Assembly (NCBI GenBank): GCA_001299455.1
Contig: CYUK01000003.1
Span: forward strand, 186,001 to 250,000
DNA: 64,000 nt
Source of the DNA: Clostridiales bacterium SIT11
GTDB taxonomy: Bacteria > Bacillota > Clostridia > Tissierellales > Peptoniphilaceae
Direction of reading: 5' to 3'
This document shows positions 49,599-58,505 of this stretch, piece after piece. The notes under the pieces were generated by a model. It was not told the origin of the DNA. It worked only from the letters and a program-made list of their open reading frames with translations, and made no database searches. The position numbers and the translations under genes are program-made. Each line of letters opens with the position of its first letter. The stretch's first letter is position 1.

Positions 49599-50699
49599 TT
49601 ATAGAGTCTTTTCAAATTCCTTGAAAGTTTCTGCATTGTAAGGAACTTTAATTTCTTCCTTAATGATTTTGTCTTTCAATTTTGGAATTTCTTCTAAGAT
49701 TTCTGGTTTTACATTTTTGTTAGAAGATGGTGCAATATCTACAGCGTCTCCATCTTTTAAGCTATAGGTGATGGTTTGTCCACCTGGGAAGTCTTTACCT
49801 TCAGACATATCCTTTAAGATGTTGTAAATCGCAACGTCTGCACGTTTCATAGCAGAGGTTAAAACATTGTCTGGTGCCAATTCATTTTGGTCTTTGTCTA
49901 CACCAATAGCCCATTTTCCTGCTTCTTTGGCTGCTTCAATAACGCCTGTTCCGGCATCTCCGGCAGCGTGGAATACAACGTCACATCCACCATTAAACAT
50001 GGTTTGGGTAATGGATTTTGCCTTAGGCACATCACTAAAGTTTCCAACATATTGTTTAGTTACTGTAATTTCTTTGCCAAGTTCTTTGGCAGCATATTTT
50101 ACGCCTGCTTCGTACCCATAGTCAAAGCCAGAAATTACATTTCCTTCTTGACCACCAACAAAACCAACTTTATTAGTTTCTGTTGTCCGACCTGCAATAT
50201 AACCTACTAAGAAGGAAGGTTGTTCTGCTTGGAAAACAATTCCTGTTAAGTTGTCTGGTGCATCATCATAGGCATAGTCTACGATTAAGAAGTTGACATC
50301 TGGGTTTTCTTTTGCTTTTTTCTCTACATCGTCAGCTAGCTTAAATCCTGCAGCAACAATGAGGTCATTGTCTGCATCTAGGAGGGTATCCATATTTTTT
50401 GCATAGTCTGCAGCAACTTTAGATTCTTGGTAGGATTGTTTGATTCCTAAATCTTTTTCTGCCTTTAAAAGACCTTCATGGACACCTTGGTTAAAGGATT
50501 GGTCATTGATTCCACCTTCGTCTGTAACAAAGCCTACAGAAAGGTCAAAATCTTTTCCAGCTTCCTTGGCTGGTTCTTCACTTGCATTGTTTGCTTCTTG
50601 GTTGTTTGCAGCCTTGTTTTCTCCGTTTCCATTACTACAAGCTACTAAAAAGCTGGAAAGTAGTAAAACAAGAGCTAGAAATAATGATGTTTTTTTCAT
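49599..50699 (-). CDS. nupN: BMP-family nucleoside-binding lipoprotein (NupN-like)
   Basis: 366-residue exported lipoprotein. Signal peptide FLALVLLLSSFLVAC with lipobox Cys about residue 21 followed by an Asn/Glu-rich linker. Body: LSVGFVTDEGGINDQSFNQGVHEGL, VGYIAGRTTETNKVGFVGG, VVFHAAGDAGTGVIEAAKEAGKW, AIGVDKDQNELAPDNVLTS, the BMP (PnrA/Med) family pattern. Expected to bind nucleosides. Codon choice resembles the PFOR gene, suggesting high expression, as often for binding proteins made in excess over permease. Confidence 0.94.
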   Translation of the reverse strand: MKKTSLFLALVLLLSSFLVACSNGNGENKAANNQEANNASEEPAKEAGKDFDLSVGFVTDEGGINDQSFNQGVHEGLLKAEKDLGIKQSYQESKVAADYAKNMDTLLDADNDLIVAAGFKLADDVEKKAKENPDVNFLIVDYAYDDAPDNLTGIVFQAEQPSFLVGYIAGRTTETNKVGFVGGQEGNVISGFDYGYEAGVKYAAKELGKEITVTKQYVGNFSDVPKAKSITQTMFNGGCDVVFHAAGDAGTGVIEAAKEAGKWAIGVDKDQNELAPDNVLTSAMKRADVAIYNILKDMSEGKDFPGGQTITYSLKDGDAVDIAPSSNKNVKPEILEEIPKLKDKIIKEEIKVPYNAETFKEFEKTL

Positions 50700-50727
50700 T
50701 TGTTTCCCCCTATTCTTTGATAATTCT

Positions 50728-50756
50728 ATTATATCTTATTTTCAATGACTTTACAA
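50728..50756 (-). promoter_or_regulatory. Promoter of the BMP lipoprotein gene
   Basis: Minus-strand TTGTAA, 17-nt spacer, TATAAT, 29 nt before the ATG. No purine riboswitch seen. Confidence 0.72.
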
Positions 50757-50783
50757 TAGAAGAGGGTTTTCCTCTTAAGATAA

Positions 50784-50813
50784 GAAAAAAAGCTATGTTG
50801 CCATAGCTTTTTC
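50784..50813 (-). terminator. Terminator after the unknown membrane-protein gene
   Basis: AAAAAGCTATG / CATAGCTTTTT stem around GCAA, followed by T-run on the minus strand. Confidence 0.88.
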
Positions 50814-51845
50814 TTAAAAGGCCCTAGGTAAAATAAATAATAGGACATTTACAATGAAGAATATAATTGTAAAACCTAAAGACTGCTTCAGATCTTTTGT
50901 GCCAATCTTAATCCGGTCATAGGCCATGAGTTTGGTAAATACCGCTGCAACAAAGGCCAGTACAGGATATAAGAGAAGCATGGCCTGGGTGGATACACCT
51001 ACATCCATTACAGGATAGAAGGAAGGAATCATCAGCATTATCAATACCATGGCCAGGGTAAAGAGTTTGTCTTTATCTAAAACAATTAAGACAAGGGCGG
51101 CCAATAAGGACACAATAAAGACAGCTGTAAAGATATTTTTCCTTAAAGCAATGGAGTTAATCTTCTTTTCATGGATTCGTTCAAGGTAGTTTTCATAAAA
51201 GCCTGCTTGAATATCCGACTTCGTTTGGGCCTTTACCTTAGACTCCTTATTGACTAGGTTGTTATCAGTAAACCGGTCCATTCTTGCATTGGTTACAAAG
51301 ACGCTTAGGTCGGCTAATTTTTCATAGTTGCGAGAGTACATGGGCAGGGGTTCTTCGTAGACAGAAAAGGCATACTCTGACACTTCATTTGTCAGTGGAA
51401 TACGGATTTGAGAGCTTGCCTTTAAAGAACTGATCCCTTGCTTGTTTAAAAGGTCTCTGGTTTTTAATTTTTCAAAAAGATGTTGGTTTAACTTGTCATA
51501 CTCCCCTTTTAAGGTGGCATTGCTCCGGTGCACAGCGACTCCCTTGGGGAAAAAGACGTGGCGGATGGGCACTCCTAAAAGGCGCATGTTGGAATTGTTC
51601 CCTTCATAGGTAAATTCAACGTCATATCTTACCATGGGGCTGTGGGGGTCATTTTCAATGGATCTGGTGACCATTAAGTTGCTCACATTGCTTGGTTCAT
51701 CAAAAATCAAGCCATGGAACATGGCATCTTCTTTGTCCATTTGAGGCCACTCATACTTGTGTCCAAAAGCTCCCGTAAAGGTGGTAGCAAACATAATCAC
51801 TAGAAAGATTCCCAGCAGGAGCAAGTTCTTAAATTTTCTATTCAT
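50814..51845 (-). CDS. Unrecognised membrane protein with large extracytoplasmic domain
   Basis: I do not recognise this 343-residue protein. It starts at ATG 51843-51845 (GGAGG 8 nt upstream), with a signal-anchor-like helix at about 7-27 (LLLLGIFLVIMFATTF), a soluble region about 28-230 rich in charged residues and conserved-looking tracts (HKYEWPQMDKEDAMFHG, VRYDVEFTYEGNNSN), then four hydrophobic helices (about 237-256, 261-278, 288-306, 324-340) and a short C-terminal tail. No cysteine cluster, enzyme motif or known ligand-binding motif. It has its own terminator and is separated from the oxidoreductase upstream by 73 nt. Function unknown. Confidence 0.75.
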   Translation of the reverse strand: MNRKFKNLLLLGIFLVIMFATTFTGAFGHKYEWPQMDKEDAMFHGLIFDEPSNVSNLMVTRSIENDPHSPMVRYDVEFTYEGNNSNMRLLGVPIRHVFFPKGVAVHRSNATLKGEYDKLNQHLFEKLKTRDLLNKQGISSLKASSQIRIPLTNEVSEYAFSVYEEPLPMYSRNYEKLADLSVFVTNARMDRFTDNNLVNKESKVKAQTKSDIQAGFYENYLERIHEKKINSIALRKNIFTAVFIVSLLAALVLIVLDKDKLFTLAMVLIMLMIPSFYPVMDVGVSTQAMLLLYPVLAFVAAVFTKLMAYDRIKIGTKDLKQSLGFTIIFFIVNVLLFILPRAF

Positions 51846-51918
51846 AGTCCTGTCCTCCATTGTTTTCGATGGTATATTTACTTAATCATACCACGAATCC
51901 CAAAAAAACGAAAGATTC

Positions 51919-53100
51919 TTAGGAGAGGTTGGGAAAGATTTCCTTGACTTCTGTAAGATTTGCCCCGTTAAAGACAAGTTTTTTCAGTTTTCCCTTGGCC
52001 TTGGTGTTCCCTACAAGGATTCCTCCTACGATTTTGTCCCCTTCAAGGAAAATCCGAACCCGTCTGTCTTCCTCTTCTTCTGTTAAAATTTGTCCCTCAT
52101 CTTTATTTTGGCCTACACTGAAGATTTCAATGTCGCCAATGGAAAGTTCTGTAAAATTTTTCGGAGTTTCATAGGTCTTCAGGTCTTGAGGATTGGCCAT
52201 GTTGTGGCCAGCAATCTTTCCTGTTTCCATGCCGGCTGTCCATAGGCCTAGGCAGACGCCATGAATTTCAGCCACATCTCCAGCAGCATAAACTTGGTCT
52301 ACAGATGTCCTTAGGCTTTCATCTACTACAAGGCCGCGGTTGACTTCTAAGGCACTTTCCTTAAATAATCCTATGTTTGGACGGATTCCTGTAGATAAGA
52401 GGACTAGGTCTGTCTTTATTTCTTCCCCATTATCCAGGCGGATCCCTTCAACCTTGTCTTCTCCCAGGAACTCTTGGGTGTTGTGGCTGCAGTAGATGGT
52501 CATGCCCATTTCTTTTAATCGGTCTTCTAGGCGGTGGCCTTCTTCAGTGTCCAGTTGCCGGCCTAGAAGATGGCTAAAGCTTTCCACTACTTGGACGGGC
52601 TTGCCACTTTCATGAATGGAATAGGCTGCTTCTAAGCCTAAAAGTCCGCCTCCAATGACGGTGACTTTTTCTGCAGTTTTTAAGGCTTCATCAAAGGCCT
52701 TGACGTCATCTAGGTTCCGGATGGCAAAGATGTTTTTCTTGTCCACTCCTTGAATGGGGGGGATAAAGGAAGAGGCTCCTGTAGCCAGTAGAATTTTTTC
52801 TCCTTGAAATTCCCGGCCGTCTTCCAGGACAACCCGTCTTTCTTCAGGATGGAAGCTCTTAATATTTTCCTTTAAGAGGACTTCAATGGAATTTTTTTCA
52901 TACCAGTCTTCTGGAGACATAAAGACCTTGTCGTCAATGTCCTTGGCGATTAAGTGGGTTAATTGGATCCGAAAATAGGTGAGGTAGCTTTCCCTGGAAA
53001 TGATTAAGATAGACCCTTCCTTGTCGGTCTTTCGGATTTCCTTGGCTGCACTGTAGCCTGCAATTCCATTTCCTAGAATGATGTACTTTCTTGTTTCCAT
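51919..53100 (-). CDS. NAD(P)/FAD-dependent pyridine nucleotide-disulfide family oxidoreductase
   Basis: 393 residues, cytosolic. FAD fold YIILGNGIAGYSAAKEI at the N-terminus, NAD(P) fold VIGGGLLGLEAAYSI at about 144-158, second FAD motif VYAAGDVAEI about 270. C-terminal ~85 residues resemble the NADH:rubredoxin oxidoreductase/nitrite reductase-type C-domain. No redox-active Cys pair visible, so not a lipoamide dehydrogenase or NADH peroxidase of the disulfide type. Likely NADH:rubredoxin or related electron carrier reductase; the partner is unknown. Strong AAAGGAAG before the ATG. Confidence 0.85.
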   Translation of the reverse strand: METRKYIILGNGIAGYSAAKEIRKTDKEGSILIISRESYLTYFRIQLTHLIAKDIDDKVFMSPEDWYEKNSIEVLLKENIKSFHPEERRVVLEDGREFQGEKILLATGASSFIPPIQGVDKKNIFAIRNLDDVKAFDEALKTAEKVTVIGGGLLGLEAAYSIHESGKPVQVVESFSHLLGRQLDTEEGHRLEDRLKEMGMTIYCSHNTQEFLGEDKVEGIRLDNGEEIKTDLVLLSTGIRPNIGLFKESALEVNRGLVVDESLRTSVDQVYAAGDVAEIHGVCLGLWTAGMETGKIAGHNMANPQDLKTYETPKNFTELSIGDIEIFSVGQNKDEGQILTEEEEDRRVRIFLEGDKIVGGILVGNTKAKGKLKKLVFNGANLTEVKEIFPNLS

Positions 53101-53118
53101 TTCTTTACTTCCTTTCTT

Positions 53119-54162
53119 TCAATAGGCACCTTGGACCTGGGCCCATAGGTCATAATAGACTTCATTTATATCTGAAGAATCCCGGTAAACTTCCATAGGC
53201 GGGGCCTTGCTTAGGTCGGGATAGGCCACATCACTGTACTTCAGCTGGTCTTCCAGCATATCATAGGTTCCCTTAATGGGGGTAGAATAGCCCCGGACTT
53301 CTTCCACATTAAGCTTGGCAATATCTGGCCGGCATAAAAAATTAATAAATTCCTCTGCCTCCTTAAGATGCTTAGCATTTTTTGGAATCATTAAACTGTC
53401 CATAAAGAGGTTAGTCCCTTCTTTGGGCAGGACAAAGTCCAAGTTTTTATTTTCTTCCATCATCAAGAAGGCATCCCCACTATACATGGCGCATAGGTAG
53501 GCATCCCCTTGAATCATAATATCACGGGCTTCATCGGCTAAGTAGGCATAGACCAGGGGTTTTTGCTTAATTAAACTTTCCTTGGCTTCTTCCAACTCGG
53601 ATAGGTTTTTACTGTTCATGCTGTAGCCCAAGCGTTTTAGGGCAATGGCAATGCTATCCCTTTGGGAGTCATACATTAGAATATTTCCTGCATATTTGGG
53701 ATCCCACAGGGCATCCCAGGAATCAATTTTTTCCTTAATAGCCTCCTTATTATAGATTATACCCAAAGTTCCCCAAAAATATGGAATAGAATAATCATTT
53801 TTTGGGTCAAAGCTTTGGTAGAGGAGGTCCGGGAAAATATTTTTATAGTTGGGAATGTGGTCCTTGTTGATTTTTTGGACCAAACCTTCCTTGATGCAGC
53901 GCTCAATTAAATAGTCAGAGGGAACAACCACATCATAGGCTTCTGTCCCTGAAGTTAGTTTAACATATAAATCTTCATTAGAGGCATAGGTTTCATAAAT
54001 AACTTTAATTCCTGTTTCCTCCTGAAACTTGTCCAGGGTTTCCGGGCTAATATATTCTCCCCAATTATAAACCCGGAGGACTTTTTCTTCAGGCCCCTTT
54101 TGACAGGCTGTCATGAGGACTATCAAAGCCAGGACCAGGATTCCTTGGATTATTTTTTTCAT
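53119..54162 (-). CDS. potD: Spermidine/putrescine-binding lipoprotein
   Basis: 347-residue exported polyamine-binding protein. Signal peptide with lipobox LMTAC (Cys about residue 20), then VLRVYNWGEYISPETLDKF, VIYETYASNEDLYVKL, DVVVPSDYLIER and YLADEARDIMIQ typical of PotD/PotF. ATG at 54160-54162 follows AAAGGAGGAAGC; an in-frame ATG 33 nt earlier is less likely. Last gene of potABCD, 10 nt after potC. Confidence 0.94.
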   Translation of the reverse strand: MKKIIQGILVLALIVLMTACQKGPEEKVLRVYNWGEYISPETLDKFQEETGIKVIYETYASNEDLYVKLTSGTEAYDVVVPSDYLIERCIKEGLVQKINKDHIPNYKNIFPDLLYQSFDPKNDYSIPYFWGTLGIIYNKEAIKEKIDSWDALWDPKYAGNILMYDSQRDSIAIALKRLGYSMNSKNLSELEEAKESLIKQKPLVYAYLADEARDIMIQGDAYLCAMYSGDAFLMMEENKNLDFVLPKEGTNLFMDSLMIPKNAKHLKEAEEFINFLCRPDIAKLNVEEVRGYSTPIKGTYDMLEDQLKYSDVAYPDLSKAPPMEVYRDSSDINEVYYDLWAQVQGAY

Positions 54163-54172
54163 GCTTCCTCCT

Positions 54173-54943
54173 TTAAGACCAATGGAGGCCATCAAACTTT
54201 TTATTGACCATGAATAAAAGTAAAAAGACAGCTACCAGCATTAGGGTGGACAAGGCGTACATAGAAGGATCAATCCCTCTCTTGGCCATGGAGTATAGAA
54301 GAACACTTAGGTTAGATACTCCGGAACCTGTGGTGAAAAAGCTAATGACAAAGTCATCCAAGGACAGGGTAAAGCTCATGAGGGCGCCGGATAAAATCCC
54401 CGGCTTAATTTGGTAGACCACCACCTTGGTCAAGGTTTGGAGGGGCGTGGCCCCTAGGTCCAAGGAAGCTTCAATCATTTGAGGGTTCATCTGCTTTAAT
54501 TTCGGCAGGATGGATAGGATGACATAGGGAGTGCAAAAGGCCACATGGGAAAGGATTAAAGTGGTCAGACCTTGGCTTAAAGAGAGCATTTGATACAAGC
54601 TCATAAGGCCAATGGCCGTTACAATATCCGGGTTAAAGACAGGCAGTTGGTTGATATTTAAAAGCAGGGCTTGCTGCTTTTTATTCAGGTAGTAGTAACC
54701 TAGAGAGGTGACGATTCCTAGAAGGACGGAAATTATCGTGGCCACTACAGCCGTCACCAGGGTGTAGTAGAGGCTGGTTAAGATTTCTTCATTTTTAAAA
54801 AGGTCTATATACCAATTTAAGGTAAAACCCACCCAGGACCCTCGGAGTTTAGAGTTATTAAAGCTATAAAGCATCATGACAAAAATAGGTCCATATAAAA
54901 ATAGGTAGGCCAGGAATAAATAGGCTCGTTTTAATTTCTTCAT
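54173..54943 (-). CDS. potC: Spermidine/putrescine ABC permease PotC
   Basis: 256 residues with about six helices (AYLFLAYLFLYGPIFVMML, LYYTLVTAVVATIISVLLGI, LSTLMLVAVFLLLFMV) and the EAA loop EASLDLGATPLQTLTKVVV (about 176-194). PotC-type permeases form the channel with PotB. Overlaps potB as ATGA; GGGAGGGG lies upstream. Confidence 0.94.
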   Translation of the reverse strand: MKKLKRAYLFLAYLFLYGPIFVMMLYSFNNSKLRGSWVGFTLNWYIDLFKNEEILTSLYYTLVTAVVATIISVLLGIVTSLGYYYLNKKQQALLLNINQLPVFNPDIVTAIGLMSLYQMLSLSQGLTTLILSHVAFCTPYVILSILPKLKQMNPQMIEASLDLGATPLQTLTKVVVYQIKPGILSGALMSFTLSLDDFVISFFTTGSGVSNLSVLLYSMAKRGIDPSMYALSTLMLVAVFLLLFMVNKKFDGLHWS

Positions 54944-55764
54944 AGCTTACCCCTCCCTTGTCCCCTTTTTAGGGCCCAGCCCAGGAGTATAAAGACCAGG
55001 AGGATAACAAGTAAACTGACCGATAAGGCGGACCCAAAGGGCCAGTTTCCTGTAAAGCGAAATTGTTGCTCAATAAAGTTTCCAATAAAAGGATATTTAT
55101 TTCCTCCTAAAAATCCTGGAATGACGAAAGTGGAAATCGCCGGAATAAACACCATTCCCAGGCCACTTAGGACGCCTGGCAGGGAGAGGGGTAAAATCAC
55201 CCTTGAAAAAACTTGTCCCGATGTGGCTCCCAGGTCCTTGGCCGCTTCAATATATTCTTCTTCAATTTTTATTAAAACCGAATAGACAGGGAGGACCATA
55301 AAGGGGAAGAAGTTGTAAACCATGCCCACGAGGATGGCTCCCTTATTATACATGAGAGAAAAGGGGCCTAGGCCTAAAAGGCCCAAGACATTATTAATGA
55401 GACCTTTTTTCCCTAAAAGAGTAATCCAGGCATAGGTCCGGAGGAGGAAGTTCATCCACATGGGGATTAGAATCAACATGAGGAAAAAGTCCCGCTTATC
55501 TTTTTTAAGTTGACTAATAAAATAAGCTAGGGGGTAGCCCAGAATCAAGCATAAAATGGTGGATACTAGGGCCATCTTTAAGCTTTGGTAGAGGACATTT
55601 AAATAGAGGGGGGTCAAAAACTTCCGGTAATTTTCCAGGGTAAAGCTTGGACTCTTGGCAGCTAGGCCTGAGTTGGTTTGAAAGCTGAAAAAGAAAATTA
55701 GGACCAGGGGAAAGACAATAAAAACCAGGGCCCAAAAAAAGTAGGGTAAAGAAAATTTACGCAT
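54940..55764 (-). CDS. potB: Spermidine/putrescine ABC permease PotB
   Basis: 274 residues, about six helices (FWALVFIVFPLVLIFFFSF, SLKMALVSTILCLILGYPLAY, LLVILLVFILLGWALKRG), EAA loop EAAKDLGATSGQVFSRVILP (about 180-199). Overlaps potA by 8 nt. Pairs with PotC. Confidence 0.94.
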   Translation of the reverse strand: MRKFSLPYFFWALVFIVFPLVLIFFFSFQTNSGLAAKSPSFTLENYRKFLTPLYLNVLYQSLKMALVSTILCLILGYPLAYFISQLKKDKRDFFLMLILIPMWMNFLLRTYAWITLLGKKGLINNVLGLLGLGPFSLMYNKGAILVGMVYNFFPFMVLPVYSVLIKIEEEYIEAAKDLGATSGQVFSRVILPLSLPGVLSGLGMVFIPAISTFVIPGFLGGNKYPFIGNFIEQQFRFTGNWPFGSALSVSLLVILLVFILLGWALKRGQGRGKL

Positions 55765-56797
55765 GGTCTTCCCCCTTCATGACATGAATATTATCCGGAG
55801 CAATGGACACATAAATTTCCATGTCTTCCGGCCAGGGCTTGGTGGATTGGCTGACCCAAATCCGGCCATTAATTTCCAACTGCATTTCATAGTGGATTCC
55901 CTTAAAAACTGTAGAGAGGACTCGCCCCCTGAAACTCCCCTTATTTTTATCAATTTCCACATCTTCCGGTCGAATGACTACCTGGACAGGTTCATTTGCT
56001 TGAAAGCCCTTGTCTACACAGTCTAGGGCTACTCCGTCTACTTGGACTAAAAAGTCCCTAGGCATGATTCCCGGGAGGATGTTACTTTGACCGACAAAAT
56101 TGGCTACAAAGGAATTTTTTGGTTCATTATAGATTTCCACTGGTGACCCAATTTGTTGGATTTGCCCTTCATTTAAGACCACCACTTCATCGCTCATGGT
56201 CAAGGCCTCTTCCTGGTCATGGGTGACGTAAATAAAGGTGATGCCTACTTGTTGCTGCATATTTTTTAATTCCAATTGCATCTTTTTACGAAGTTTCAAG
56301 TCCAGGGCCGCCAAGGGTTCATCTAGGAGGAGGATTTTAGGTTCATTGACCAGGGCTCTGGCTATGGAAACTCTTTGTTGCTGGCCCCCACTTAAGGAAG
56401 TAATCCGCCGGTCTTCATAGCCACTTAAGTTGACTAGGTCTAAAATGGCAGAAACCTTGTCTTCTATCCTCTTCTTCTCCATCTTTTTTAATTTTAAGCC
56501 AAAGGCAATGTTATTGAAGACATTTAAATGGGGAAAAAGGGCATATTGTTGAAAAACTGTATTGGTGGGCCGTTCATAGGGAGCAAGACGGGTTAAGTCT
56601 TCTCCATTAAAGAGAACTTCCCCCTCATCTGCTGTCTCAAAACCAGCTAATATCCTAAGTAGGGTTGTTTTCCCACAGCCACTGGGCCCCAGGAGGGTTA
56701 AAAATTCATTTTCTTGGACTTTTAACTGGATTTGATCTAAAACTTTTTTCTCATCAAAGCTCTTTGATAGATTCAAAATTTCTAAGGTATTTTTCAT
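55757..56797 (-). CDS. potA: Spermidine/putrescine ABC ATP-binding protein PotA
   Basis: 346 residues: Walker A GPSGCGKTTLLRIL, Q-loop VFQQYALFPH, signature LSGGQQQRVSIARAL, Walker B ILLLDEPLAAL, then a TOBE domain after about residue 240 (SNILPGIM, VQVVIRPEDVEID). ATG at 56795-56797 with GGGAGG 5 nt upstream. First gene of potABCD with its own strong promoter. Confidence 0.95.
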   Translation of the reverse strand: MKNTLEILNLSKSFDEKKVLDQIQLKVQENEFLTLLGPSGCGKTTLLRILAGFETADEGEVLFNGEDLTRLAPYERPTNTVFQQYALFPHLNVFNNIAFGLKLKKMEKKRIEDKVSAILDLVNLSGYEDRRITSLSGGQQQRVSIARALVNEPKILLLDEPLAALDLKLRKKMQLELKNMQQQVGITFIYVTHDQEEALTMSDEVVVLNEGQIQQIGSPVEIYNEPKNSFVANFVGQSNILPGIMPRDFLVQVDGVALDCVDKGFQANEPVQVVIRPEDVEIDKNKGSFRGRVLSTVFKGIHYEMQLEINGRIWVSQSTKPWPEDMEIYVSIAPDNIHVMKGEDHA

Positions 56798-56826
56798 GAT
56801 GGCCTCCCTTTGAACAAACTAGTTAG

Positions 56827-56855
56827 ATTATATGGAGTCTGATTTTCCTTGTCAA
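56827..56855 (-). promoter_or_regulatory. potA: Consensus promoter of the pot operon
   Basis: Minus-strand TTGACA, 17-nt spacer, TATAAT, both consensus hexamers, 30 nt before potA. The strongest promoter match in the window. Confidence 0.88.
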
Positions 56856-56900
56856 GGTCTAGGACAAGCTTTTATCTCTGGGAACTTTTAGATAAAAATA

Positions 56901-56929
56901 TTGCACCTTCCGGGATTGTATGGTAGAAT
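56901..56929 (+). promoter_or_regulatory. rpmB: Promoter of rpmB
   Basis: TTGCAC, 17-nt spacer, TAGAAT, 52 nt before the rpmB ATG. Confidence 0.65.
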
Positions 56930-56980
56930 AAGGAGTATTGAAATTAGAAAACGGAAATTTTGGGATAGGAGGTGTACTCT

Positions 56981-57172
56981 ATGGCAAGAAAATGTGAAAT
57001 TTGTGGTAAATCAAAGATGTTTGGAAACACTGTTTCTTTCTCTCACCGTCGTGGGAATCGGTCTTTTTCTCCAAATGTTCGTCGTGTACGTGCAATTGTA
57101 GATGGTAGCCCTAAGAGAATTTATGCTTGTACCCGTTGTTTACGGTCTGGTAAAGTAAAAAGAGCTCTTTAA
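56981..57172 (+). CDS. rpmB: Ribosomal protein L28 (zinc-binding form)
   Basis: 63-residue ribosomal protein: ARKCEICGKSKMFGN at the N-terminus, SHRRGNRSFSPNVRRVRA, then ACTRCLRSGKVKRAL. The two CxxC pairs (CEIC and CTRC) mark the zinc-binding (C+) form. ATG at 56981 with AGGAGG about 6 nt upstream; an in-frame ATG three codons earlier is not preferred. Short codons for abundant tRNAs. Single-gene unit with strong promoter and terminator. Confidence 0.97.
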   Translation: MARKCEICGKSKMFGNTVSFSHRRGNRSFSPNVRRVRAIVDGSPKRIYACTRCLRSGKVKRAL

Positions 57173-57194
57173 TCCCAAATATCAAAGCTATAGA

Positions 57195-57228
57195 TAAAAA
57201 GTGAGTTCCTCGGAACTCACTTTTTTTA
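57195..57228. terminator. Bidirectional terminator between rpmB and thiN
   Basis: Perfect GTGAGTTCC / GGAACTCAC 9-bp stem, TC loop, A-run and seven T flanks, at the ends of convergent rpmB and thiN. Confidence 0.92.
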
Positions 57229-57855
57229 ATCCCTGGATTGGACAATAAGGGCCCGACCTTGATGGATAGTAATCTTTCCCTGGTCCTGTAAAATTTCATT
57301 ACTGACCCCCATACTTTTATTTCTGTAGAGGTCGTCCCGATTTAAGGGGTACTTGCAACCATAAATACTGAGGCGAATCTTTTCATCTAGGGGAAGGACG
57401 CTCAAGTAGCTATAGTCTCCCTTTTTGATTTCATAGTCCCCTGGCTTGGCAAAAAAAATCCGGTTGTCATCATCTATAATTTCACAGGGAACCTGGTAGG
57501 CATCCATCCTCTCTAGCAAGGCCACATTGGCCATGGTATGGTCAAAGCGGCTACCCAGGGCCCCCACCAGGTGGATTTCATCTGCCCCCATCCGAATGGC
57601 CTCCAGGAGGGCTAGGTGGGTGTCCGTTTCATCCTTTTCCTTGGGCCATTGCTTTAAGGAAACTCCTTCTTTTTTTAAGAAATCCAGACTTTTTTCATCA
57701 ATGGAATCAAAATCTCCTAGGACCAGGCTTGGGACTAGACCGGCCTCCAGAAGATAGTCCACTCCCCGGTCTGCGGCAATAATTGTATCCTTAGCATAGG
57801 TTTCTAGTAAATGTTTTGAGGGAGGGTTTCCTCCGCTGGCTATGAGGACTCGCAT
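57226..57855 (-). CDS. thiN: Thiamine pyrophosphokinase
   Basis: Makes thiamine pyrophosphate, the cofactor of PFOR, from thiamine and ATP. 209 residues: IIAADRGVDYLLEAGLVP, LVLGDFDSID, KEKDETDTHLALLEAI (metal-binding acidic residues), LVGALGSRFDHTMANVALL and C-terminal beta-sandwich. AAGGAG precedes the ATG. Last gene of the operon shared with rsgA and prkC, an arrangement common in Firmicutes. Product names thiN and TPK are equivalent. Confidence 0.94.
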   Translation of the reverse strand: MRVLIASGGNPPSKHLLETYAKDTIIAADRGVDYLLEAGLVPSLVLGDFDSIDEKSLDFLKKEGVSLKQWPKEKDETDTHLALLEAIRMGADEIHLVGALGSRFDHTMANVALLERMDAYQVPCEIIDDDNRIFFAKPGDYEIKKGDYSYLSVLPLDEKIRLSIYGCKYPLNRDDLYRNKSMGVSNEILQDQGKITIHQGRALIVQSRD

Positions 57856-57857
57856 GG

Positions 57858-58505
57858 CTAGAGCTCCTTAAAGGCCTGAATAGTGGCCTTTGGATTGTCT
57901 TCCTTAAAGACACCGGACCCGGAAACTAAGACATCGGCTCCTGCTTCTAAAAGCTCTTTTGCATTGTCCAGCTTAATTCCCCCATCTACTTCAATAAGAA
58001 AGTTTAGGCCTTTTTGGTCTCGGAGGGCCTTTAGGTCCTTGATCTTTTCCAAGGCGGAAGGAATAAAACTTTGGCCCCCAAAGCCTGGATTAACGCTCAT
58101 AATCAGGACCAGGTCCACGTCTTCCAAGACATATTTAATTTCTTCTAAACTTTGGCCCGGATTTAAGGCAACCCCTGCCTTTAGACCTAGGTCCTTAATT
58201 TCTTGGAGGCTTCTGTGGAGGTGAATGGTGGCGTCTGTATGAATGGTAATTAAATCAGCGCCTGCTTGGTCAAAGTCTTGAAAGTACCTTTCCGGTTCTG
58301 TAATCATCAAATGGACATCAAAGACTTTTTTTGTCCTAGGTCTCAAGGCCTTAATGAGCCCCGGTCCAAAGCTGATATTGGGGACATAGTGCCCGTCCAT
58401 AATGTCTAGATGAATATAGTCACATAAACTTTCATCCAAAAGGTCCATCTCTTCTCCCAGCCTGGAAAAATCAGCCGACAAGAGGGAGGGTGCTAAGATC
58501 GCCAC
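57858..58505 (-). CDS. rpe: Ribulose-phosphate 3-epimerase
   Basis: Pentose phosphate pathway enzyme interconverting ribulose- and xylulose-5-phosphate. 215-residue TIM barrel: ILAPSLLSADFSRLGEE, YIHLDIMDGHYVPNISFGP (metal and catalytic Asp), VMSVNPGFGGQSF, EVDGGIKLDNAKE. GTG start at 58503-58505 with AAAGGAG upstream; overlaps rsgA by 13 nt. Confidence 0.96.
   Translation of the reverse strand: MAILAPSLLSADFSRLGEEMDLLDESLCDYIHLDIMDGHYVPNISFGPGLIKALRPRTKKVFDVHLMITEPERYFQDFDQAGADLITIHTDATIHLHRSLQEIKDLGLKAGVALNPGQSLEEIKYVLEDVDLVLIMSVNPGFGGQSFIPSALEKIKDLKALRDQKGLNFLIEVDGGIKLDNAKELLEAGADVLVSGSGVFKEDNPKATIQAFKEL

Noticed and set aside
50700-50813. Purine riboswitch upstream of the BMP lipoprotein
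   Set aside because: The leader is only about 20 nt after the promoter and has no purine aptamer core.
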